Source of the DNA: Marinobacter koreensis
Lineage (GTDB): Bacteria; Pseudomonadota; Gammaproteobacteria; Pseudomonadales; Oleiphilaceae
Reading direction: 5' to 3'
Length of the DNA stretch: 64,000 nucleotides
NCBI RefSeq assembly: GCF_023156285.1
Contig: NZ_JAKZAJ010000002.1
Coordinates: 248,001-312,000 of the forward strand
Under the pieces are notes generated by a model. That model ran no database searches. It worked only from the letters and a program-made list of their open reading frames with translations, and was not told where the DNA came from. Positions within the stretch are counted from its first letter, which is position 1. Each line of letters starts with the position of its first letter. The translations under genes and the position numbers were made by a program. Below, piece after piece: positions 1-7,392 of the stretch.

Positions 1-2
1 CG

Positions 3-461
3 TCCGTTCATGGCCCCGCAAGGTACTGGTTGAAGGTCGAGGGATCTTTTACCCGGGCGATCCAGCGAGAATGCCACAACGCCTTCCATGTCGAGGTCCG
101 GCACGAAGGGTTCGCACAACCGACACTGGAAGAAGCGCGCCGGCTGAAGATTCCCCTCCGGCAGAAAGCCTGGATTCGGGAGGTCCGCCTGTGCGGCGAC
201 GGCCACCCCTGGGTGCTCGCTCGCACCATCATTCCCCTGAACTGTCTTTCTGGCCGCAATCGCGTGCTTCTGAACCTGGGCAACAAGCCGCTGGGAGCCT
301 ACCTGTTCAGCAGCCCCCAATGGCGGCGTGGCCCGCTGGAAACCGGCATCTGTGAGCCGCAGGGGCCGGGGCAACCGCGACTGGCCCGCCGCTCCGCCTT
401 TCATCACGGTGAGTGCTCATTGCTGGTAGGCGAATACCTCCTGCCCATCCTCTACCGTTAA
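3..461 (+). CDS. ubiC: chorismate pyruvate-lyase, 5'-partial
   Basis: Chorismate pyruvate-lyase removes pyruvate from chorismate to give 4-hydroxybenzoate, the entry step of ubiquinone synthesis in the cytoplasm. The frame is open to the left edge of the window, so the N-terminus is missing (roughly 15-25 residues by comparison with the ~165-residue E. coli protein). A TTG at 30 lies inside the gene and is not a credible start. Family features seen: GSFTR near the visible start, [24 protein letters not shown] and the C-terminal LLVGEYLLP block. ubiA follows on the same strand after 94 bases, the classical ubiCA pairing. Confidence 0.93.
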   Translation, partial: SVHGPARYWLKVEGSFTRAIQRECHNAFHVEVRHEGFAQPTLEEARRLKIPLRQKAWIREVRLCGDGHPWVLARTIIPLNCLSGRNRVLLNLGNKPLGAYLFSSPQWRRGPLETGICEPQGPGQPRLARRSAFHHGECSLLVGEYLLPILYR

Positions 462-512
462 CATTGCCAGCCTTCCTCCGCCGAGCGCTTTAATACCGCC
501 AGAGCCACTGGC

Positions 513-518
513 TATAAT
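513..518 (+). promoter_or_regulatory. candidate -10 box upstream of ubiA
   Basis: A perfect TATAAT lies in the 94-base gap between ubiC and ubiA, 38 bases before the ubiA start. The -35 region is poor (TTTAAT or TTAATA about 18 bases upstream). It could give ubiA its own promoter besides read-through from ubiC. Confidence 0.4.
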
Positions 519-555
519 CAGCGCAGTATTTCCACTCAATACAATCAATCACCGG

Positions 556-1452
556 ATGCGCACCATGTTCCTGAATGCCATGCCCGATCACGTCCAGAGC
601 CGCCTGACTGACTACGCCCGGTTACTGCGCATTGATCGCCCGATCGGCTCACTGCTGCTGCTATGGCCGACCTACTGGGCACTCTGGCTGGCCGGCGATG
701 GCCAACCCTCCATTGGCAACATTGTCATCTTCACCCTTGGGGTTTTCTTCATGCGTGCCGCCGGCTGCGCCATCAACGACTTTGCCGACCGGGACTGGGA
801 CAAGCATGTCAAACGAACCCAGGACCGCCCACTGACGGCGGGTCGCATCGAACCCTGGGAGGCGGTTGCGCTGTTTCTGGGCCTGTGCGTTGCCTCCTTC
901 CTGATGGTCGTCCTGTTTACCAACACACTGACGTTCTACCTGTCGTTTGGCGGTCTGGTGCTGGCCTTTATCTATCCGTTCATGAAACGGTACACCCACC
1001 TGCCCCAGCTGTTTCTCGGCGCCGCGTTCTCCTGGGCCATCCCCATGGCCTGGGCCGCGCAGGCCGGAGAACTGAGCCAGCTGACCTGGCTCCTGTTCAC
1101 CGCCAATGTGCTCTGGACCGTAGCCTACGACACGCTCTATGCGATGGTAGACCGGGATGACGATCTGAAAGTGGGCATCAAATCCACCGCCATTCTGTTC
1201 GGCGATGCGGACCGCGCCATCATCGGTATGCTTCAGGGACTGGTAATACTGATACTGGTGATGGTCGGCGCCCGCGCCGATCTCGGAACCTTCTTCTATC
1301 TCGGCGTGTCCACGATGGCCGGTCTCTTTGTCTATCATCAGTACCTGGCGCGCAATCGGGAACGAGCGGGCTGTTTCAAGGCCTTCCTGAACAACAACTG
1401 GGCCGGCTTTGCGGTCTTCGTGGGCCTGGTTCTCGACCTTTTGGTTCGGTGA
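556..1452 (+). CDS. ubiA: 4-hydroxybenzoate octaprenyltransferase
   Basis: Inner-membrane prenyltransferase that attaches the polyprenyl tail to 4-hydroxybenzoate in ubiquinone synthesis. At 298 residues it has the usual length. The first aspartate-rich motif NDFADRDWD is at residues 74-82 and the second, [17 protein letters not shown], is near residue 195; both bind Mg-diphosphate. Eight or nine hydrophobic helices are spread over the chain, and the [12 protein letters not shown] loop is typical of bacterial UbiA. ATGs at 556 and 565 are both possible starts; 556 is kept for lack of a decisive ribosome site. It follows ubiC, and its stop lies 3 bases before the PHO box of phoB. Confidence 0.96.
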   Translation: MRTMFLNAMPDHVQSRLTDYARLLRIDRPIGSLLLLWPTYWALWLAGDGQPSIGNIVIFTLGVFFMRAAGCAINDFADRDWDKHVKRTQDRPLTAGRIEPWEAVALFLGLCVASFLMVVLFTNTLTFYLSFGGLVLAFIYPFMKRYTHLPQLFLGAAFSWAIPMAWAAQAGELSQLTWLLFTANVLWTVAYDTLYAMVDRDDDLKVGIKSTAILFGDADRAIIGMLQGLVILILVMVGARADLGTFFYLGVSTMAGLFVYHQYLARNRERAGCFKAFLNNNWAGFAVFVGLVLDLLVR

Positions 1453-1454
1453 GA

Positions 1455-1472
1455 CTGTCATATACTTGTCAT
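1455..1472 (+). promoter_or_regulatory. PHO box of phoBR
   Basis: Two PhoB half-sites, CTGTCAT (1455-1461) and TTGTCAT (1466-1472), are spaced 11 bases start to start, matching the PHO-box consensus. A -10-like TGTAAT (1483-1488) begins 10 bases downstream, the arrangement expected at PhoB-activated promoters where the box replaces the -35. This predicts autoactivation of phoB-phoR. Confidence 0.88.
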
Positions 1473-1528
1473 ACTTGGACGTTGTAATAAGGCAGCAACA
1501 AATCAAGGTCTGACACAGGTTCTCGCTC

Positions 1529-2221
1529 ATGAATGGAAAAACTGTCCTGATCGTCGATGACGAGGCGCCCATCCGGGAGATGATCGCAGTGGCGCTGGAA
1601 ATGGCGGATTACGACTATCTGGAGGCAGAGGATGCCCGGGAAGCTCACGCACTGATCGTGGACAAGCAACCCGACCTGGTGCTGCTCGACTGGATGCTGC
1701 CGGGTACCAGCGGTGTGGAACTCGCCCGTCGCCTGAAAAAGGACGAAGCCACCGCCGATATCCCCATCATCATGCTGACCGCCAAGGTCGAGGAAGACAA
1801 CAAGATCCAGGGCCTGGAGGTAGGTGCCGACGACTACATCACCAAGCCGTTCAGTCCTCGCGAACTCGTGGCCCGCCTGAAGGCCGTACTTCGCCGCGCC
1901 ACCCCACCAGGCGTCGATTCCCCGATCGAAGTGGAGGGGCTGACCCTTGACCCGGTTGGCCATCGCGTCACCACGGCAGAGGGCGCCATCAATATGGGAC
2001 CAACCGAGTACCGGTTACTGCAGTTCTTCATGACGCACCAGGAACGGGTATATACTCGCTCCCAGCTTCTGGACCAGGTCTGGGGCGGCAACGTTTATGT
2101 GGAAGAACGAACAGTGGACGTCCATATCCGGCGACTGCGGAAGGCCCTGGGCGACCAGTACGATCACCTGATCCAGACCGTACGGGGCACGGGTTACCGA
2201 TTCTCCACCAGAGCCGCTTAA
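1529..2221 (+). CDS. phoB: phosphate response regulator PhoB
   Basis: OmpR/PhoB-class response regulator, 230 residues, that activates phosphate-starvation genes after phosphorylation by PhoR. The receiver domain (1-120) has the acidic pair D10/D11, phosphoacceptor D54 in [10 protein letters not shown], the switch threonine in IIMLTAK and lysine in ITKPFSP. The winged-helix DNA-binding domain (about 130-228) contains [10 protein letters not shown] and [18 protein letters not shown] box lies 57 bases upstream and phoR follows after 51 bases, so the pair is probably one autoregulated operon. Confidence 0.97.
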   Translation: MNGKTVLIVDDEAPIREMIAVALEMADYDYLEAEDAREAHALIVDKQPDLVLLDWMLPGTSGVELARRLKKDEATADIPIIMLTAKVEEDNKIQGLEVGADDYITKPFSPRELVARLKAVLRRATPPGVDSPIEVEGLTLDPVGHRVTTAEGAINMGPTEYRLLQFFMTHQERVYTRSQLLDQVWGGNVYVEERTVDVHIRRLRKALGDQYDHLIQTVRGTGYRFSTRAA

Positions 2222-2272
2222 GCATTTCCGGCCATAGGGCATCCGGCCGGCATCACAACAAGGCAGCTTTCG

Positions 2273-3598
2273 ATGCAAGACAACTGGTCACGCTACCTGC
2301 GGATGATCATCGGCGGGCTCGCTGGTACGACACTGGTGGGCCTGTATTTTGGTGAGCCGCTTTACGGCCTGGTCGTCGGGCTCACCATTTACCTCTGGCT
2401 GACCCTGATCCAGGCCCGTCGCCTGCATCACTGGCTGACCCATCCCAGTGCCACTGACGAGGCACCCAAGAGCGTCGGATTCTGGGGGAGTATTTTCGAC
2501 AACCTCCACAAGCTGCATCAGAATCACCTTCGCACCCAGGATCGCCTCAGGGCCCAGATCAATCGGGTCCAGGAATCCACCAACGCCATGCGTGACGGCG
2601 TCATCATGACCGATTCCCGGGGCACCATGGAATGGTGGAACGGATCCGCCGAATACCTTCTTGGTTTCCGACGAAACACCGACCGCGGCCAATACATTCA
2701 CAACCTGATCCGAAACCCTGCCTTCAAGAGCTATTTTGATTCCCGGGACTACCGTGAGCCACTGGAGATCCATTCACCGGCCAGGCCCCACATCCACCTC
2801 CAGATTCAGATCAGCCTCTTTGGTGACGACGACCGGCTCATCGTTGCCAAGGATGTGACGCGCCTGTATCAGCTCGAACAGATGCGCAGGGACTTTGTCG
2901 GAAACGTGTCACACGAGATGCGCACGCCCCTGACCGTGATCAGCGGATACCTTGAAACCCTGGTGGATCATTCCGATGAACTGCCGCCAAAATGGCGCAG
3001 AGCCATCCGGACCATGGCGGTCCAGTCGTCCAGGATGGAGGCCCTGATCACCGACCTGATACTGCTGTCACGCATTGAAACGGGCGAACAGACGGTGCAC
3101 GACTCTCTCACCGACGTGGATCGACTGATCCAACAGATCTGTCAGGATGCCCGGGCACTCAGTGGCGACAAACAGCACGAATTCACGGTCAATGTGACCG
3201 ATCATCGGCTCCTGAAAGGTGACGAAAGCCAGCTTCGCAGTGCGTTCTCAAACCTGGTGTTCAATGCCGTCAAATACACGCCCGCCGGCGGGCACATCAC
3301 CATTTCCTGGACCACGAACCGGGAAGGCGCACATCTCTCGGTGAAAGACACCGGCATCGGGATCGATCCCGTTCACATTCCACGACTGACCGAACGGTTC
3401 TACCGGGCAGATCCGAGCCGCCACAAGGACACCGGCGGGACGGGTCTGGGCCTGGCCATCGTCAAACATGTCCTGCTGAACCACGATGGCAACCTGGAGA
3501 TCCGCAGCCAAATCGGAGACGGCAGCGAGTTTATCTGCCACTTCCCGCGGGAGCGTCTGGTGGAGCGGGCCCCGGAAGCCACGGCAGACAAGAGATAA
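2273..3598 (+). CDS. phoR: phosphate sensor histidine kinase PhoR
   Basis: Membrane sensor kinase, 441 residues, that phosphorylates PhoB when phosphate is short and is held inactive by the Pst-PhoU complex. Two short N-terminal membrane segments (about 10-28 and 31-47) leave almost no periplasmic loop, as in E. coli PhoR. A PAS domain (about 100-195) follows, then the dimerisation helix with H214 in NVSHEMRTPL. The ATPase domain has the N box NLVFNAVKYTP, G1 DTGIGID and G2 GTGLGLAIVKH. The partners PstSCAB and PhoU are encoded about 27-32 kb to the right in this window. Confidence 0.96.
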   Translation: MQDNWSRYLRMIIGGLAGTTLVGLYFGEPLYGLVVGLTIYLWLTLIQARRLHHWLTHPSATDEAPKSVGFWGSIFDNLHKLHQNHLRTQDRLRAQINRVQESTNAMRDGVIMTDSRGTMEWWNGSAEYLLGFRRNTDRGQYIHNLIRNPAFKSYFDSRDYREPLEIHSPARPHIHLQIQISLFGDDDRLIVAKDVTRLYQLEQMRRDFVGNVSHEMRTPLTVISGYLETLVDHSDELPPKWRRAIRTMAVQSSRMEALITDLILLSRIETGEQTVHDSLTDVDRLIQQICQDARALSGDKQHEFTVNVTDHRLLKGDESQLRSAFSNLVFNAVKYTPAGGHITISWTTNREGAHLSVKDTGIGIDPVHIPRLTERFYRADPSRHKDTGGTGLGLAIVKHVLLNHDGNLEIRSQIGDGSEFICHFPRERLVERAPEATADKR

Positions 3599-3617
3599 CC
3601 GGTCAGCAAGCGAGCGA

Positions 3618-4499
3618 CTAGCGATTGCCCGCCCGGAAACGTGCAACAAAGCGAGACAGGTCTTCGAGCTTTTTCGGATCCTCATCGACAAACCGGATCG
3701 TGACACTGACAAAATCCGTGTCCTGACGTTTGTCGACCGCCTGCAACTGGTGCACATAGCCGTTCAGTCGTGCCATCTGATCCTCGCCAACCTCAATATC
3801 AACCACCGCCTGGTCCAGAATTCCCGGAAACACCTGGTCCCGCTTAGCGATAACCCGCACTTCCGTCAGATTGATATCCTTGACCACGGACTTGAGTGTA
3901 CTGTCGGCGAAACGGATGGACGCCAGACTCATGTTGGTCCTGGGCGAAGCCCGGCCGGTGCTGGCAGGTGCAGGAGCGACCTTTCCGGATTCGGCCTCCG
4001 GCGGGGCGGATACCGGCTGGCCCGGCGGTTCCCGTTTCTGGGTCAACAGGGTCGCCGATTCCTTGAAGGCATCGGCCGGACCGGCCATGGACTTACCACT
4101 GCCGTCCATCGCCTCTTTCAGCCGACGCCCCATCACCTTGATCACCTTCCGGCTCAGGCCGTCCGGACTGAAAGGCTTGCCCAGGTACTCCGATACCCCT
4201 TCCTTCACGGCTTCGATGACATGATCCTTGTCACCCCGACTGGTAATCATGATAAAGGGAACCTTGGCGTACTGCGGCTGCTGGCGCATCCACTGAAGCA
4301 ATTCGAGCCCCGACATTTCCGGCATTTCCCAGTCGCACAGCACCAGGTCAAATGTGGTTCGTGACATCAAAGACTGGGCCCGGCGCCCGTTCTGGGCATC
4401 GGTCGTCTCGATCACAGGAAAACGCTGGCGCACGGTACGTTTGACCAGGTCCCGAACGAAGCTGGCGTCATCCACAACCAGCGCTTTCAACATTGCCAT
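3618..4499 (-). CDS. response regulator with atypical C-terminal domain
   Basis: A 293-residue CheY-type receiver protein. The receiver (1-125) is complete: D10/D11, phosphoacceptor D56 in VLCDWEMPEMSG, switch threonine in IMITSRG, lysine in YLGKPFSP. A low-complexity Pro/Ala linker follows (about 145-195), then a C-terminal beta-rich segment (about 195-293) with a DINLTEVRV and SVTIRFVDED pattern. That segment is weakly like a PilZ barrel, but the RxxxR c-di-GMP signature is absent. The start at 4499 (MAMLKALVV) is chosen because GGAAGG precedes it; an in-frame codon at 4523 has no such site. No kinase gene is adjacent: it converges on phoR (19-base gap) and diverges from the transglycosylase gene. 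The output is not recognised. Confidence 0.85.
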   Translation of the reverse strand: MAMLKALVVDDASFVRDLVKRTVRQRFPVIETTDAQNGRRAQSLMSRTTFDLVLCDWEMPEMSGLELLQWMRQQPQYAKVPFIMITSRGDKDHVIEAVKEGVSEYLGKPFSPDGLSRKVIKVMGRRLKEAMDGSGKSMAGPADAFKESATLLTQKREPPGQPVSAPPEAESGKVAPAPASTGRASPRTNMSLASIRFADSTLKSVVKDINLTEVRVIAKRDQVFPGILDQAVVDIEVGEDQMARLNGYVHQLQAVDKRQDTDFVSVTIRFVDEDPKKLEDLSRFVARFRAGNR

Positions 4500-4729
4500 T
4501 GTTTCAAGCCTTCCACAGCACACGAGCGGTTATTGTTCGCTCAACTATAGAACAAAGCCCCGCCCATAGGACCCGCTCGCTACAAAAAAACGACAAACGG
4601 AATACCGGGGAACCCACCGATTAAACATTTGTCACCCTGTGACAATCCGTAGAGTGTTTTCACGCCGCGAAAACGCGCTACCATGTCCTCCGACACATTT
4701 TCATACCCTGACGGGATTTGAGGTATCGA

Positions 4730-5962
4730 GTGCGCACACCGCCTGCAAGGATCTTTCACCTGGCCCTGATTTTCACAGGTTTCACCGTTGCATTTTCCGG
4801 CCGCGTGGCTGCCGAGGCGGCGGCCCCCAGCAGCGACGACTTCGCTCAGTGCAAACAACGCCTTGAACAACGGGCCATTTCCGAGGGTGTCAGCCCCAAG
4901 ACGGCCGACGATGTCATGACCAAGGCCCAATACCTGGCCCGGGTTATCGAGCTTGACCGGCGCCAGCCGGAGTTCACAACGACCTTTGCCGATTACCTCA
5001 ACCGCAGGGTCAATGCCGACCGTGTCAGCAAGGGCCGGGAAATGCTCGATAAACACCGGGATCTGCTGGCAAGAGTCACCCGCGAAACCGGCGTGCCGGG
5101 CCCCTATCTGGTGGCGTTCTGGGGCCTTGAAACCAATTTTGGCAGTTATTTCGGAAAAATGTCCGTCCCCAGTTCCCTGACCACGCTGGCCTGTGATCCA
5201 AGACGCAGCGAATTTTTCAGCAAACAGCTGATCGCCGCCCTTCGCATCATTGATGAAGGCGCCATACCCGCGGACCAGATGGAAGGGTCCTGGGCCGGAG
5301 CGATGGGGCACGTGCAATTCATGCCAACGGTATTCCTCAAGCACGCGGTGGATGCCGACGGGGATGGCCGCAGAGACCTCTGGAACAGCCTCCCTGACGC
5401 CATGATGTCGGCAGGTCGCTTCCTTGAGTCCATGGGCTGGGATGGCGACTATCGGTGGGGACGGGAAGTGCTCCTGCCCAAAGACTTCGACTACGCCCTC
5501 TCAGACGGGCGGCGCCTGCCACTCGAGCAATGGCGCGCCATGGGCATCACTGACGCCTTCGGCAACAAGCTTGCCCATGAGCCCATCAAGGCCGCGCTGT
5601 TGGTGCCGGCCGGACACCGGGGCCCCGCGTTTCTGGTCTACCACAACTTCAAGGTGATCATGGGGTGGAACCAGTCGGAATTCTATGCGATCGCCGTCGG
5701 CTATCTTGCAGACCGTATCGCGGGCGCAGGGAAACTGCAGAATCCGCCACCGGAAGATGCCCCGGCCCTGTCCCGGCAGGCCGTCACTGAGCTCCAGAAA
5801 GCGTTGAGCGCCCGGGGATTCGATGCGGGCAAACCGGATGGCATTCTGGGCCCCTCCACTCGAGCCGCCATCCGCCAGTTCGAGGCGTCGGTCGGAATGG
5901 TCGCCGACGGCTATCCCGGCACGGATGTGCTGAGCCGACTCAAGGTGGATAACGAACGCTGA
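4730..5962 (+). CDS. MltB-family lytic murein transglycosylase with peptidoglycan-binding domain
   Basis: Periplasmic enzyme that cleaves the MurNAc-GlcNAc bond of peptidoglycan, forming 1,6-anhydro ends. The SLT_2/MltB catalytic region (about 35-330) has the catalytic glutamate E134 in GLETNFGSYFGK and the block GSWAGAMGHVQFMPT. A C-terminal PG_binding_1 domain (about 345-405) has LQKALSARGFDAG and DGILGPSTRAAI. The N-terminus carries a signal-type hydrophobic stretch without a lipobox. GTG at 4730 is chosen because GAGG sits 6 bases upstream; a TTG at 4718 is the alternative. rsuA starts 5 bases after the stop, suggesting co-transcription. Confidence 0.9.
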   Translation: MRTPPARIFHLALIFTGFTVAFSGRVAAEAAAPSSDDFAQCKQRLEQRAISEGVSPKTADDVMTKAQYLARVIELDRRQPEFTTTFADYLNRRVNADRVSKGREMLDKHRDLLARVTRETGVPGPYLVAFWGLETNFGSYFGKMSVPSSLTTLACDPRRSEFFSKQLIAALRIIDEGAIPADQMEGSWAGAMGHVQFMPTVFLKHAVDADGDGRRDLWNSLPDAMMSAGRFLESMGWDGDYRWGREVLLPKDFDYALSDGRRLPLEQWRAMGITDAFGNKLAHEPIKAALLVPAGHRGPAFLVYHNFKVIMGWNQSEFYAIAVGYLADRIAGAGKLQNPPPEDAPALSRQAVTELQKALSARGFDAGKPDGILGPSTRAAIRQFEASVGMVADGYPGTDVLSRLKVDNER

Positions 5963-5967
5963 CACCC

Positions 5968-6660
5968 ATGCGACTGGACCAGTTCATTGCCCACTGCACG
6001 CCCCTGTCCAGGAAAGAGGCCAAACGGGCCATCGCCCGGGGCCGCGTAACGGTCCGGGGTCTCTCCTGCCGGGACGCTGGCGAGAAGATCACCGACGCCT
6101 GTCCGGTCTGCCTCGACGGTCAGGGCCTGCATCGCCCCGAAGAGCGCTACCTAATGCTGAACAAACCGGCGGGCGTGGTCAGCGCCACCACCGACGCCGA
6201 CCATCCGACGGCTCTGGATCTCCTGCCGCACGAGCTCGTCCGGGACCTGCACATCGCCGGCCGGCTGGATCTCGATACCACCGGTCTGCTCCTGCTCACC
6301 ACCGACGGTCAGTGGTCCCACCGCATAACATCTCCCCGGACGGATTGCCCGAAGGTCTATCAGGTGACCCTGGATACCCCACTATCCAACGAAGCTGAAA
6401 GACAACTGACCCGGGGTGTCCGGCTGAAATCCGAAGACAGGATTACCCGCCCCGCCGGTGTCAGGCGTTTGGGGGATCGCATTATCGAGCTGACCATCTC
6501 CGAGGGGCGCTATCATCAGGTCAAGCGGATGCTGGCGGCCGTCAGCAATCATGTGCAGGCGCTTCACCGGATCCAGGTTGGCAACATTCGGCTGGACCCC
6601 GGCCTGGAAACCGGGGAATTCCGCCCCCTGACACCAGAGGAAGTCGCCAGCGTCGGGTGA
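5968..6660 (+). CDS. rsuA: 16S rRNA pseudouridine-516 synthase family protein
   Basis: RsuA/RluB-family pseudouridine synthase, 230 residues, expected to isomerise U516 of 16S rRNA. A small N-terminal S4 RNA-binding domain (RLDQFIAHCTPLSRKEAKRA) precedes the catalytic domain. The catalytic aspartate is D101 in AGRLDLDTTGLLLL, and the family motifs LMLNKPAGVVSAT and EGRYHQVKRML are present. The length matches E. coli RsuA (231) rather than the longer RluB/RluF. It is translationally close to the transglycosylase gene (5-base gap) and converges on the asparaginase-like gene. Confidence 0.92.
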   Translation: MRLDQFIAHCTPLSRKEAKRAIARGRVTVRGLSCRDAGEKITDACPVCLDGQGLHRPEERYLMLNKPAGVVSATTDADHPTALDLLPHELVRDLHIAGRLDLDTTGLLLLTTDGQWSHRITSPRTDCPKVYQVTLDTPLSNEAERQLTRGVRLKSEDRITRPAGVRRLGDRIIELTISEGRYHQVKRMLAAVSNHVQALHRIQVGNIRLDPGLETGEFRPLTPEEVASVG

Positions 6661-6676
6661 CCATCCAACGCCTCGC

Positions 6677-7156
6677 TCAGGCTCGCTCGAAGCGCTGGGC
6701 CTCCCGATTCTTCCGAACCGCCCCTGCCTCGAATACTTCCCCGTTCATCGCAATGTAGACACCACTGGGCAGGTTCTGAACAGCGCCCCAGGCAAACCCC
6801 AGGTTGAATACCGCATCGGAAACCCGCATCCGCGCCGGCTGCATGGCGCCGAACAGGACAATAGTTTTATCGGAAACAGCGTCGAGCGCGTCGGCGGTTT
6901 CGGCCATGGTATCGGTACCGTGAGTGATCAGGATTCGTTGTCCCGGACACGAGCGAACCGCAGACACAATGCAATCCCGGTCTTCGGCGGTGAGATCCAG
7001 ACTGTCCTTTCGGAGCAACTCGTGGATATGGAAACCATCCCGGATATTGGCCTCGGCCAGCATCTCCGACACCCGTGAAGCGCCGATCTCGAACTGACTG
7101 TTGGCGTCGAAATACACCTTGTCGATGGTGCCGCCGGTGGTAAAAATATCGATCAT
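6677..7156 (-). CDS. single-domain asparaginase-like protein
   Basis: A 159-residue protein covering only the N-terminal half of the asparaginase/glutaminase fold. It has both conserved threonine motifs, FTTGGTID at residues 5-12 and THGTDTM near 78, plus VLFGAMQPAR. Ordinary asparaginases have about 330 residues and a second domain that completes the active site; here the frame ends cleanly with no sign of a frameshifted second half downstream, where rsuA lies in the opposite direction. It may be a functional short family or a decayed remnant. Substrate unknown. The start at 7156 puts MIDIFTTGGT at the N-terminus, as expected. Confidence 0.75.
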   Translation of the reverse strand: MIDIFTTGGTIDKVYFDANSQFEIGASRVSEMLAEANIRDGFHIHELLRKDSLDLTAEDRDCIVSAVRSCPGQRILITHGTDTMAETADALDAVSDKTIVLFGAMQPARMRVSDAVFNLGFAWGAVQNLPSGVYIAMNGEVFEAGAVRKNREAQRFERA

Positions 7157-7302
7157 GTGAATGTTTTCTCGCAGCTGACCAGGCGCCCTGAGCGCCCCTT
7201 GATGATGACCAGACTATACCAGCCCCTCCGCCTTGCCGGCAGCCCAGGCGTCTCGGGCATCCGTTTCAAACAGAGAATGCAAAATACCTTTAAATGAAGT
7301 AA

Positions 7303-7316
7303 AATTTACGTAAATT
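7303..7316. promoter_or_regulatory. 14-bp palindrome in a divergent promoter region
   Basis: A perfect palindrome, AATTTACGTAAATT, lies in an AT-rich patch between the leftward asparaginase-like gene and the rightward phosphodiesterase gene, 76 bases before the latter's start. A dimeric repressor or activator site is plausible; the regulator is not known. The rest of 7157-7392 shows nothing else that I can name. Confidence 0.4.
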
Positions 7317-7392
7317 CATAAGGTTACAAAAGGTAAAGGGATGTAAGCGAACGTAAAAGCTACTCCTCCCTTCCTCTCAGGATCTGTTCCGA

